In this document: piece after piece, positions 7,393-16,057 of the stretch
Position numbering within the stretch: the stretch's first letter is position 1
Layout: every line of letters starts with the position of its first letter
Source: Victivallales bacterium
GTDB lineage: Bacteria > Verrucomicrobiota > Lentisphaeria > Oligosphaerales > Lenti-02
Length of the DNA stretch: 35,770 nt
Reading direction: 5' to 3'
Assembly: GCA_003245525.1 (NCBI GenBank)
Contig: QKCY01000205.1
Span: 1 to 35,770, forward strand
Made by a program: the position numbers and the translations under genes
The notes under the pieces: model-generated
Told to the model about the DNA's origin: nothing
Database searches by the model: none
Seen by the model: only the letters and a program-made list of their open reading frames with translations

Positions 7393-8445
7393 CTAGATAT
7401 CGACCGCGCGCCCGGTCCGGGCGGATTCGTAGATGGCGTCGGTGATCTGCATCATGGTCAGGGCCTGTTCCATGCCGGTGGCCGGGGGACGGTGTTCGCG
7501 GATCGCCAAGGCGAAGTCCTCGATGACCAGCCGATTGCCGCCGGGCTCGGTGTCCTTGCCCTCCCAGATGACCGTCTCGGTGACGCCCTTGTCGGTCTCG
7601 CCCACGTTCAGCACCAGCTTGCGGTCGTCGTTGTTGAGCATGCCGAGGTGGAGCGCCCCCTCCGTGCCGCTGATCTGCCAGGCCATCTCGGTGCGCTGAG
7701 GAAGGAACTCGCCGCGTTCCAGAGTCAGCACCATGCCGCTCTCGTCAAGCACAAAGGCGCTGTACCAGGCCTCGGCGTCCGATTCGGGTGCCACATGGCA
7801 GCGGAAGGCGGGGACGCAGGGCCAGGTCTGGGCCAGCACGGTCTTGGGCCGGAAGGTCCAGCCCGCCGTGCCCAGGATGTAGTCCAGATCGTAGCAGCTC
7901 CAGTTGGTGAGGATACCGCCCGCATTGAGGCAGAAGGATTCGCGCCAGGGCGGCGGCACGTTGTTGTTCTTGGGTCCGGCGGCCAGGAGGGCGCGGACGT
8001 GCAGACGGCGCAGGTCGCCCAGAACGCCCGAATTCACCACCTCGCGGGCCTTCACGGCGGATTCGAAGAAGCGGAAACGGCAGGACAGACAGGCCACCAC
8101 CCGGTCGCCGCGCCGGTCCATCAGCGTCTGCACTTCGCGGGCGTTGTTGGCGACGGGCTTCTCGGTGAGCACGTGCTTGCCGCGCGCCAGGGCGTGCAGT
8201 CCCATGGCGGTACGGGTCCCGGCGGGAAAGGCGATGAGCACCGCCTCCACCTCGGGGTCCTGATCGAGCAGATCGCGCCCGTCCTCGTAGACCCGCGGCA
8301 CGCCTTGCGCCGTCGCCCACTCGCGGCGCGACACGCGCAGATCCGCCGCCGCCACCACTTGGACCAGCTCGCTGGCCATGGCGTCCTTCAGGTTCACCGA
8401 CCCGATCACCCCGCACCCGATCACGCCCAGTTTCACCGGCTCCAT
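7393..8445 (-). CDS. Gfo/Idh/MocA-family oxidoreductase
   Basis: A second member of the superfamily, 350 residues. It starts with KLGVIGCGVIGSVN (Rossmann dinucleotide-binding turn, residues 5-18) and carries the canonical TEKPV motif with the catalytic Lys near residue 94. The C-terminal part has the alpha/beta fold with GGILTNWSCYDLDYILG, the counterpart of the substrate-binding GG-x6-D-x3-D/H segment; the usual GGVHxxD is altered here. GAGGAG precedes the ATG by eight bases. It is only distantly similar to the oxidoreductase at 4666-5724 and so is not a local duplication. It converges on the fucosidase and diverges from the PSP1 gene. A dehydrogenase or epimerase role in sugar catabolism is likely; the substrate is unknown. 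Confidence 0.88.
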   Translation of the reverse strand: MEPVKLGVIGCGVIGSVNLKDAMASELVQVVAAADLRVSRREWATAQGVPRVYEDGRDLLDQDPEVEAVLIAFPAGTRTAMGLHALARGKHVLTEKPVANNAREVQTLMDRRGDRVVACLSCRFRFFESAVKAREVVNSGVLGDLRRLHVRALLAAGPKNNNVPPPWRESFCLNAGGILTNWSCYDLDYILGTAGWTFRPKTVLAQTWPCVPAFRCHVAPESDAEAWYSAFVLDESGMVLTLERGEFLPQRTEMAWQISGTEGALHLGMLNNDDRKLVLNVGETDKGVTETVIWEGKDTEPGGNRLVIEDFALAIREHRPPATGMEQALTMMQITDAIYESARTGRAVDI

Positions 8446-8652
8446 GGTCAGACTCCTCGTAGGCTAGGCAACGCCGACAGACGGCACGTTCAGACAGCAA
8501 CCGGTCCACAACCTAAGGTACCCCGTCCCCATCCGCAACCCGATGGTGCGCAAGCCCGCGAAGTGGCTGTATGGTAGGTCCACTGCCGCGAGGAGCGTGC
8601 GCTCCCGGCGAAATCAGGATTCAGGGGGTCGGCCACGTCGGCCCGCGAGCAT

Positions 8653-9771
8653 ATGGGATACTGCATGGATTATCTATACCACGTCGAAGTGGCCCCCGGC
8701 CTCGGTTACGACTGCATTGCCGAGGAAGGGCTGAAGCTGACCACCGACGAGCTGGTCATCGTCCAGTGCGAGCGCTACCAGGACTGCGCCAAGGTGACGG
8801 CCTGCCACGAGGAGGGCCCGGTCGTTCCCGACCAGATGGAGGAACTGACCCGCGAAACCAACAAGGGCCGCCACGTGGAGGGGCACCGGGTGCCCAAGGT
8901 GCTGCGCCGGGCCACGCCCGAGGATCTCGTGAAATCCGGCCAGAACGAGGCTACGGCCAGGGGCATGGCGGAACGGGCCAACGAGCGCATCGCCGCCCAC
9001 CGGCTGGACATGAAGCTGGTACACACCCATTTTTCCTTCGACGAGCGGCTGGTGATCTTCCAGTTCGCCGCCGAGGGACGGGTCGATTTCCGCGAACTGC
9101 TGCGCGACCTCTCCCACACGCTGCGCACCCGGGTCGAACTGCGCCAGGTGGGCGTGCGCGACGAGGCGGCCCTGCGGGGCGGCATCGGCGTCTGCGGGCG
9201 CCCCTTCTGCTGCGCCACCTTCCTCCGGCGCTTCAGCAGCATTAGCGTCAAGATGGCCAAGATCCAGGGGCTCTCCCTGAACCCGCTCAACATCTCCGGC
9301 GCCTGCGGGCGGCTCAAGTGCTGCCTGCAATACGAGTACTCGCAGTACCGCGACGACCTGGCCGAGGAGAAACGTCGCCGGGCCGAGTGCCAGCAGGAGT
9401 GTCCGGGCTGCCAAGGCGGAGAGGGCCAGGCCGAGGAGGCCGGGTCGGGCGAACGCCCCGAGCGCCCCGAACGCCAGGACCGCCGCGACCGGGACCGCAG
9501 CCAGGGGCGCGGGGGGAACGGTCCCCGGCGCAGCGAGGGTGGCCAGCGCCGCCCCAACCCGCCGCAGCGCCGCGAGGAGCGTCCGCAACCGCAGGAAGCT
9601 ACCGACGGTGCTCCTGCCCCGACCGACGAGAATGCCCAGCCCCAGGCGGGCGAAGGCGGCAGCAGCCGGAGCAGTCGGCGGCGGCGCGGCCGCCGGCGCG
9701 GACGCCGGGGCGGCAACCGGGAAGGCGGCGGCGAGAACCAGCCGCCTGCCAGCCAAGGCGATAGTGAATGA
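8653..9771 (+). CDS. PSP1-domain protein (RicT/YaaT-like) with long Arg/Gly-rich tail
   Basis: This is a 372-residue protein. Residues ~1-240 match the PSP1 family, with the paired cysteine motifs CGRPFCC (181-187) and CGRLKCC (218-224). In Bacillus the homologue YaaT/RicT joins RicA and RicF in an Fe-S complex that guides RNase Y-dependent mRNA maturation. Residues ~245-372 form a disordered tail very rich in Arg, Gly, Pro and Gln, including RRRRGRRRGRRGG near the end, as seen in RNA-binding tails of RNases and helicases. The tail is not part of the usual ~270-residue family member. An in-frame ATG at residue 5 is an alternative start, and neither has a strong ribosome site. Its stop overlaps the ATG of the O-antigen ligase-like gene (ATGA), so translation is probably coupled. 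Confidence 0.9.
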   Translation: MGYCMDYLYHVEVAPGLGYDCIAEEGLKLTTDELVIVQCERYQDCAKVTACHEEGPVVPDQMEELTRETNKGRHVEGHRVPKVLRRATPEDLVKSGQNEATARGMAERANERIAAHRLDMKLVHTHFSFDERLVIFQFAAEGRVDFRELLRDLSHTLRTRVELRQVGVRDEAALRGGIGVCGRPFCCATFLRRFSSISVKMAKIQGLSLNPLNISGACGRLKCCLQYEYSQYRDDLAEEKRRRAECQQECPGCQGGEGQAEEAGSGERPERPERQDRRDRDRSQGRGGNGPRRSEGGQRRPNPPQRREERPQPQEATDGAPAPTDENAQPQAGEGGSSRSSRRRRGRRRGRRGGNREGGGENQPPASQGDSE

Positions 9772-11777
9772 GCCAAGTCCGCCCCAAATGGGCAACGGCG
9801 GCCCGCTGGTATGCGGCCATCCTGCTCTTCGTGGCCCCGCTCAAGTTTGGCGGGGTCATCGGCTTGGGGGACGAAGCGTTTTTCCCGATCGGCGGGTGGC
9901 AGTGGGTGTTCTTCGCCTGGCCACCCTTCCTGGTGAGTTTCCTCGCGGGTCTCGGCTATGTGCTAGCAGCGGTGGCCTATCCGCCCCCCCCTGACGGACG
10001 CGGACGCTGGCCCGTGCTGGCCTGGTCGGCGCTGGCCGGAACCGCTCTGCTGGGACTGTTGCGCACCACGGAATGGGACTACGCCCTGGCCTTCATCCCC
10101 CACCTGGCCTCCGCTGCCGTCTTCGCGGCAGCCATGCAGCGCCTGCTGGCCCACGATCCGGCGGCCCGGCGGCTGCTGTTGGGAGCCCTGGCAGCGGGCA
10201 CGCTCTGGTGTTGCGTCAGCGGCGTCAAACAGCATTTCGGCGGCTTGCAGGAGACCCAGCTCCTCGCCGAACAGCAGGCGGCAGCCAATGGCCAGGTCCT
10301 GGACAGCGGATTCCGCGACAAGCTCCGCCAGACGCGGGTGTACGGTCCCTTCCAGATCGCCAACCTCTATGCGGCCCACCTGGTGCTGGTCGCCCCGTTG
10401 ATGCTATTGGTGCTGTGGCGGCTGGGAGACCGGTTCGAGCCGACCCGCATCTCCCGTCCCTTGCTGACGGGGCTGGGCGCCCTAGCCTTCCTGGGCGCGC
10501 TGTACTGGAGCGGGAGCCGCGGGGCCGTGCTGGGCCTGGCCGGAGGGCTTGCCCTGGCGGCGCTCGCCTTGCCCGCCCTGCGCCGCTGGCGGATCCCCAT
10601 TGTCCTTGCCTGCCTGGTTCTGGGCGTGGGGCTCATGTTCGCAGTTGGCAGCGGGCGGAATCTGCTCTCCGCCTCCGCCCGCCTGCAGTACTACCGTAGC
10701 GCCTGGACCATGTTCCGCGCCCACCCGCTCAGCGGCGTGGGCCTGGGCGAGTTCTTCCCCTATCACCTCAAACTGAAGCCGCTCGGGGCCGAACCCACCC
10801 GGATGCCCCACAACTTCCCGCTCGGGCTGCTCGCCCAGGCGGGCATCCTGGGCGGCCTGGGGGCGTTGGCCTGCCTGCTGCTCCCCCTCTGGCTGGCCTT
10901 TGCGCGGGAGGGCGACGGCGAAGTGTCCTGGCACGACCGGGCCGAGCGCTTGGCGGTGATCGTCGGCCTGGGGGCATGGTCCATCCATTCCCTGGTCGAT
11001 CTGAACATCCAGGTACCAGCCACGGTGCTGACGGCCGCCTGCCTGCCGCTGCTCGGGCTAGGGGAGACCGCCCGGGCAACGGAGTCGGCGAGCGGAGTCT
11101 GGGGCCCGCGCCTGGGCCGAATCGGCCAACTGGTCCTCCTCGCCCTCGCCCTGCTGGGCGTCTGGCGGCTACCGGGCGAACATGCCTTCCAGGAGTTCAC
11201 CGACGCGATCCAGGCCAAGAAGCCCGCGGACCACGTCTGGAAACGGGGCCGGGCCGCGTCCCGCCTCCTGCCGACCAACAGCAATCCCGACCGCATTCTG
11301 GCCTGGTTCGCCCAGACGACCGGAAACGCTCCCGGCGCCATCGCGGCCTACGAGCAGGCAATCCACCGCTCGCCCCACCGCGCCGCGCTCTGGGCCAACC
11401 TGGCCCGGCTCCGCCTCCAGCAGAACGACCTGGCGGGAGCCGCCGCCGCCATCGCCGTGGCCGTGGAGTGGAATCCCGGCCATCCCCGCTACCAGGCCCA
11501 GTTGGCGCTGGTCCGGGGCTTGCGGGTGACCACCGAGCCACCGCAGCAGCTCGCCCCGCTGGTCGTCGCGGCCCTCGCCGCCACCTACGACCTCGACGAG
11601 AAGGCGGAGGGCCCCCCCGCCATGAATATCCAGATCGGCTGGCCCCGGGACCTGCCGCTACCGGCCATCCCCCTCCAGCAACTGGCCGATTGGCTCTCGC
11701 CCCACGCAGGGACCGTCACTCCCGACGGCCTCCCCATCCGCTTCCGGGTGGCCGCCCAATGGACGAATGGGCAGTGA
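9768..11777 (+). CDS. O-antigen ligase/polymerase (Wzy_C) family membrane protein with C-terminal TPRs
   Basis: This encodes 669 residues. The first ~470 form about a dozen membrane segments with the Wzy_C/WaaL hallmarks: YWSGSRGAVLGLAGG (near 245-260), then the large periplasmic loop with FRAHPLSGVGLGEFFPYH and the HNFPL motif. The family joins O-antigen or other glycan chains to lipid carriers, or polymerises them, on the periplasmic face. Residues ~500-600 (GAIAAYEQAIHRSP, ALWANLARLRLQQNDLAGAA, EWNPGHPRYQAQLALVRG) are tetratricopeptide-like repeats, a common appendage in this family. The gene starts within the stop of the PSP1 gene and is followed by aroQ after 45 bases. No glycosyltransferase cluster adjoins it, so it may be an orphan ligase working on glycans made elsewhere. 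Confidence 0.85.
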   Translation: MSQVRPKWATAARWYAAILLFVAPLKFGGVIGLGDEAFFPIGGWQWVFFAWPPFLVSFLAGLGYVLAAVAYPPPPDGRGRWPVLAWSALAGTALLGLLRTTEWDYALAFIPHLASAAVFAAAMQRLLAHDPAARRLLLGALAAGTLWCCVSGVKQHFGGLQETQLLAEQQAAANGQVLDSGFRDKLRQTRVYGPFQIANLYAAHLVLVAPLMLLVLWRLGDRFEPTRISRPLLTGLGALAFLGALYWSGSRGAVLGLAGGLALAALALPALRRWRIPIVLACLVLGVGLMFAVGSGRNLLSASARLQYYRSAWTMFRAHPLSGVGLGEFFPYHLKLKPLGAEPTRMPHNFPLGLLAQAGILGGLGALACLLLPLWLAFAREGDGEVSWHDRAERLAVIVGLGAWSIHSLVDLNIQVPATVLTAACLPLLGLGETARATESASGVWGPRLGRIGQLVLLALALLGVWRLPGEHAFQEFTDAIQAKKPADHVWKRGRAASRLLPTNSNPDRILAWFAQTTGNAPGAIAAYEQAIHRSPHRAALWANLARLRLQQNDLAGAAAAIAVAVEWNPGHPRYQAQLALVRGLRVTTEPPQQLAPLVVAALAATYDLDEKAEGPPAMNIQIGWPRDLPLPAIPLQQLADWLSPHAGTVTPDGLPIRFRVAAQWTNGQ

Positions 11778-11822
11778 GAGGTTATCCTATCGCGTTGCGG
11801 AGTAGCGAAACAAGGGCATACC

Positions 11823-12281
11823 GTGACTAGTCAGCACCAAATCCTGGTCCTCAACGGGCCGAACCTACAGTTGCTGGGCACGCGCAAGCCGGATATCTAC
11901 GGCTGTCGGTCGTTGGCCGACGTCGAGGACCGGTTGCGGGCGCTGGCCAGCGAACTCGGGGTTGCCGTCGATTGCCGACAGAGCAACCACGAAGGGGATC
12001 TGGTGGACTGGATCGGTAGCACCCAAGGTCGCTTCTCCGGCATCATCATCAACCCAGGTGCGTACACGCACACCAGCGTGGCCATTCGGGACGCGATCGA
12101 GGCGGTCGGCCTGCCGGCCGTCGAGATCCACATCTCCAATGTCCACGCCCGCGAGGAGTTCCGCCACCGGTCCCTGATCGCCCCGGTCTGCCTTGGTCAG
12201 ATCAGCGGCATGGGGACCCACGGCTACGAACTGGCCCTCCGCGGAGTGGTGGCCTACCTGGAACAACCGGCGCAAGCCTAA
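11823..12281 (+). CDS. aroQ: Type II 3-dehydroquinate dehydratase
   Basis: This is the third step of the shikimate pathway, conversion of 3-dehydroquinate to 3-dehydroshikimate, in the cytoplasm. It has 152 residues, typical for the dodecameric type II enzyme. The flexible lid is LNGPNLQLLGTRKPDIYG, with catalytic Tyr26 and Arg21. NPGAYTHTSVAIRDA (77-91) and EIHISNVHAREEFRHRS (101-117, His103 catalytic) are intact, as is GQISGMGTHGY. Translation starts at a GTG (11823) with AAGGG seven bases upstream. It sits 34 bases before accB, the same neighbour relation as in Bacillus (yqhS near accBC). No other shikimate gene is in the window. Confidence 0.97.
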   Translation: MTSQHQILVLNGPNLQLLGTRKPDIYGCRSLADVEDRLRALASELGVAVDCRQSNHEGDLVDWIGSTQGRFSGIIINPGAYTHTSVAIRDAIEAVGLPAVEIHISNVHAREEFRHRSLIAPVCLGQISGMGTHGYELALRGVVAYLEQPAQA

Positions 12282-12315
12282 CCGGCCTGGACCAAACGCA
12301 AAGGGATCCAGACAC

Positions 12316-12771
12316 ATGAACACCGATGTCAGCCAAGTGGAATTCCTGGCCAAGCTGATGGCCGAATACGACCTGAGCGAGATTAGCATCGACGAGACGA
12401 GCGGGAAGATCCGCCTCCGCCGCGGGGCCGCGATCGACTTCGACGCCATGCCCCAGTACATTCCCGCCGCTGCTCCCGCTGTCCAGGCCGCCGCTCCGGC
12501 TGCCGCGGCGCCGGTTGCCGACGCCACCCCCATCGAGGCCATCGCCGCCCCCATCGTCGGCACCTTCTACCAGTCCCCCGCCCCCGATGCCGCCCCCTTC
12601 GTGAAGGTCGGCGACAAGGTGACGGCCGACACCGTCGTCTGCATCATCGAGGCCATGAAGGTGATGAACGAGGTGAAGGCCGAGCGCGCCGGCGTCATCA
12701 AGCGCGTCCTCGCCGAGAACGCCCACGCCGTCGAGTTCGGGCAACCGTTGTTCGAAATCACTCCCGCCTGA
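12316..12771 (+). CDS. accB: Biotin carboxyl carrier protein of acetyl-CoA carboxylase
   Basis: This subunit carries the biotin that shuttles CO2 from AccC to the carboxyltransferase in the first committed step of fatty acid synthesis. It has 151 residues: an N-terminal helical segment that contacts AccC (MNTDVSQVEFLAKLMAEYDL), an Ala/Pro-rich linker (~50-72) and the biotinyl domain (~73-151). The biotin-acceptor motif EAMKVMNE is intact, with Lys115 modified. The thumb of classical AccB is visible as FYQSPAPDAAPFVKVGD. The ATG at 12316 follows AAAGGGA at a ten-base spacing; an in-frame reading further upstream overlaps aroQ and is rejected. accC follows after 24 bases. Confidence 0.97.
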   Translation: MNTDVSQVEFLAKLMAEYDLSEISIDETSGKIRLRRGAAIDFDAMPQYIPAAAPAVQAAAPAAAAPVADATPIEAIAAPIVGTFYQSPAPDAAPFVKVGDKVTADTVVCIIEAMKVMNEVKAERAGVIKRVLAENAHAVEFGQPLFEITPA

Positions 12772-12795
12772 CGTTCCGCAATTCGGGAGAACTCC

Positions 12796-14145
<1,350 letters not shown>

Positions 14146-14197
14146 TAGACATGTCCGTCGCCCCCCTTTTCCCCACGGACCCGCAGGAGGTAATAGC

Positions 14198-14671
14198 ATG
14201 AGTCCCGAGAAAGCGAAAGCCAAAGCACCCGCCCCGCAGCCCCCGGTGGACCCGATCGCCGCGTCCAAGGCAGTCGGCATGATCAGCGAGGACGAGAACG
14301 ACACCGGCGCCATCCGGATCTCCGAGAATGTCGTCGCCGCCATCGTCCACAAGTACGTGCTCGAGGTGGAAGGCGTCGTCCGTTTCGCCAGCGGCAGCCT
14401 GGTCGGCAACATCGGCGAGTTCTTCGGCCGCCCCGACCCCGAACGGAACCTGCTGGTGGACCTCGAAGACGAATGCGTCAACATCGGGGTCAGCATCGTC
14501 CTCGAATTCGGCGTCCACATCCCCACCGTGGCCATCCATGTCCAGGACGTGGTCCGCAGCAAGGTCGAGGAACTGACCGGCAAGCAGGTCATGCGGGTCA
14601 ACGTCACCGTCCAGGATCTGGAAGAGCCGAAGGCGGAGAACGCCGAGGCCGAACCGGCCGAGGAAGAATAG
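14198..14671 (+). CDS. Asp23/Gls24 (YqhY) family protein
   Basis: This encodes 157 residues, of which ~35-140 form the Asp23 domain: GAIRISENVVAAIVHKYVLEV-EGVVRF, then NLLVDLEDECVNIGVSIVLEFG, the VxIPTVAIHVQDVV segment and KQVMRVNVTVQDL. The N-terminus is Lys/Ala/Pro-rich and the C-terminus very acidic (EEPKAENAEAEPAEEE). There is no signal or membrane segment. Family members are cytoplasmic and associate with the membrane through AmaP (Staphylococcus Asp23), or modulate acetyl-CoA carboxylase (Bacillus YqhY). Both links fit here: accC lies 52 bases upstream and an AmaP-like gene begins 12 bases downstream. The ribosome site AGGAGGT is the strongest in the window. Confidence 0.9.
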   Translation: MSPEKAKAKAPAPQPPVDPIAASKAVGMISEDENDTGAIRISENVVAAIVHKYVLEVEGVVRFASGSLVGNIGEFFGRPDPERNLLVDLEDECVNIGVSIVLEFGVHIPTVAIHVQDVVRSKVEELTGKQVMRVNVTVQDLEEPKAENAEAEPAEEE

Positions 14672-14683
14672 GGAACCGGCACC

Positions 14684-15196
14684 ATGGGCAGCTTGGGGCA
14701 GCTCGGCGAACGCCTGCGCAACGGCTGGGAAGCAATCGACCAAGGCTTCCTGGTCGGCGTCCTGATCGGGGCGGCGCTGCCCCTGTTGCTCTATCTGCTC
14801 CTCGGCCTGCTGCTGCACCGCCGCCGTTGCCGGGGCGTGCGCATCGCCGGGGAAGGCGGAGTGCTCTTCGTCAGTGTCACCGCCGTGCGGGAATTCGTCC
14901 GCGGCGTGGTCCACGAGTTCGCCGAGGCCTCCTTCCATGCGCTCGAGCTGGACTGGCGGCGCACCGGCTACATCTTCAATGTTTCGGTGGACGTGGCGCC
15001 GGGGGCCGAGTTGGTCGCGCTCCGGGAGCAGATCAACGGAAGGCTGCGGGCCGAGGCGGCCCGGCGCCTGGGCCTCGACGGCCAAGTGCTGGAAGTGAAC
15101 GTCGTGGTCCACCGGCTCCTGGCCAATGACCGGAAGTGGCGCCGCCGCAAGGGCGGCGCCGATACCGAAGAACCGTCAACCACGCACGACGAGTAG
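14684..15196 (+). CDS. AmaP-like membrane anchor protein for Asp23
   Basis: This is a 170-residue protein with one strong membrane region (about 22-46, VGVLIGAALPLLLYLLLGLLL) ending in a basic HRRRCR stop. A soluble domain of the Asp23/AmaP fold follows (about 50-150): GVRIAGEGGVLFVSVTAVREFV, FNVSVDVAPGAELVALREQI and GLDGQVLEVNVVVHRL. This layout, a membrane segment plus an Asp23-like domain next to an Asp23 gene, matches AmaP, the anchor of Asp23 in Staphylococcus. Identity to AmaP is inferred from architecture and context. The basic residues after the membrane segment and the cytoplasmic Asp23 partner both suggest a cytoplasmic domain. It is the last gene of the operon and ends 30 bases from a convergent gene. 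Confidence 0.72.
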   Translation: MGSLGQLGERLRNGWEAIDQGFLVGVLIGAALPLLLYLLLGLLLHRRRCRGVRIAGEGGVLFVSVTAVREFVRGVVHEFAEASFHALELDWRRTGYIFNVSVDVAPGAELVALREQINGRLRAEAARRLGLDGQVLEVNVVVHRLLANDRKWRRRKGGADTEEPSTTHDE

Positions 15197-15226
15197 ACGT
15201 GCGGGAAACCGGCGGTCGCCAGACCG

Positions 15227-15919
15227 TCAATCGTGGAGGAACTGCGCGCGCTCGAATTCGAGCACCACGCGCAACACATCGGTGGTACTCTCGCATTCGT
15301 GGCACTTGGCCAGGAACTCCCGGTTCCGGAGCAGTTTCGCCAAACGCCCCATGAGATGCAGATGGACCTCGATGTTCTGGCAGCAGAGGAGGAAGAAGAG
15401 ATGGACCGGTTTGCCGTCCACGGCGCTGAACTCGACCCCCTTGGCCGAGCGCCCGAACACGATCATCGCGGGCGCTTTCAGAGTGGCGATCGGATCGCGG
15501 GGATGGGGAATGGCCACGCCGTTGCCCACGCCGGTGCTGAGCAACTGCTCCCGCGCCAGACACTTGGCCCGCAGACCCTCCACTTCCATCACGAGACGGC
15601 CCAGCAGATCGCGGGGCGTCAGTTCCTCGATCACCCCGGCCACGTCGGTGGCCTGCATGTCCAGGACCATGCGGTCCTCGGCGATGACCCGGCTCACCGG
15701 AATGCTGAGGTGGGACCGGGCGAGACTGCCAAGGGATTCCTCGCCCTCGACCTCTTCCTCCCCTTCGCCCGGAAAGAAGAGCCCGTCGATCTGGCTGCTG
15801 TTGAAGCGCCACTGGCCACCAATCTTCGCCCCCTGCACCTGGCCAGTCTTGAGCATCCGCAGAATCGTCCGCTCGTTGACTCGCAGGTAGTCGGCAAGTT
15901 CACGGAGTGTCAGGATCAT
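15227..15919 (-). CDS. Excisionase-type HTH fused to PTS EIIA (PtsN/fructose-type) domain
   Basis: This 230-residue fusion begins with a MerR/excisionase-like helix-turn-helix (LTLRELADYLRVNERTILRM...AKIGGQWRF, residues 3-39). An acidic linker (50-62, EGEEEVEGEE) leads to an EIIA-type-2 domain (~70-230) with the phosphoryl-acceptor motif GVGNGVAIPHPR (130-141, His139), followed by the usual VFGRSAKGVEFSAVDGKPVHLFFLL segment. In other bacteria PtsN integrates nitrogen and phosphoenolpyruvate signals; attaching a DNA-binding domain suggests a phosphorylation-dependent regulator or targeting module. AAGGAGG is seven bases before the ATG. No HPr or EI gene lies in the window. It faces away from the secretion-type ATPase gene over 135 bases that contain the palindrome ACTGTACAGT. 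Confidence 0.85.
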   Translation of the reverse strand: MILTLRELADYLRVNERTILRMLKTGQVQGAKIGGQWRFNSSQIDGLFFPGEGEEEVEGEESLGSLARSHLSIPVSRVIAEDRMVLDMQATDVAGVIEELTPRDLLGRLVMEVEGLRAKCLAREQLLSTGVGNGVAIPHPRDPIATLKAPAMIVFGRSAKGVEFSAVDGKPVHLFFLLCCQNIEVHLHLMGRLAKLLRNREFLAKCHECESTTDVLRVVLEFERAQFLHD

Positions 15920-15963
15920 TCGTGTACCTCCTTCGGGGGTTGCAAAGGCTCAAGTTCAGTCCG

Positions 15964-15995
15964 ACTGTACAGTTGGGGTGTGCTGTCGTAACTGT
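15964..15995. promoter_or_regulatory. Palindromic candidate operator in a divergent promoter region
   Basis: ACTGTACAGT (15964-15973) is a perfect 10-bp palindrome, and its half-site recurs as AACTGT at 15990-15995, also inverted relative to ACAGTT at 15969-15974. The cluster lies between the HTH-EIIA gene (minus) and the ATPase gene (plus), where a dimeric regulator could control both. The regulator is unknown. Confidence 0.35.
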
Positions 15996-16044
15996 GGCAT
16001 AAAACGCGACAAGAAATGACAATAATCCCTTTTTATGCATCTTT

Positions 16045-16057
16045 GGAGACAATAGTG
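16045..16057 (+). promoter_or_regulatory. Ribosome binding site deciding the ATPase start
   Basis: GGAG at 16045-16048 stands six bases before an in-frame GTG at 16055-16057. The alternative ATG at 16016 has no such element and would add 13 residues ahead of the signal sequence. Confidence 0.5.

Noticed and set aside
5690-7396. 568-codon plus-strand frame across the fucosidase
   Set aside because: Out of frame with GH29 motifs, proline- and arginine-rich, no domain.
8490-8515. Sigma-54 promoter in GGCACG...GC before the PSP1 gene
   Set aside because: Spacing is 12 rather than 10 bases and the -12 element lacks TTGC.
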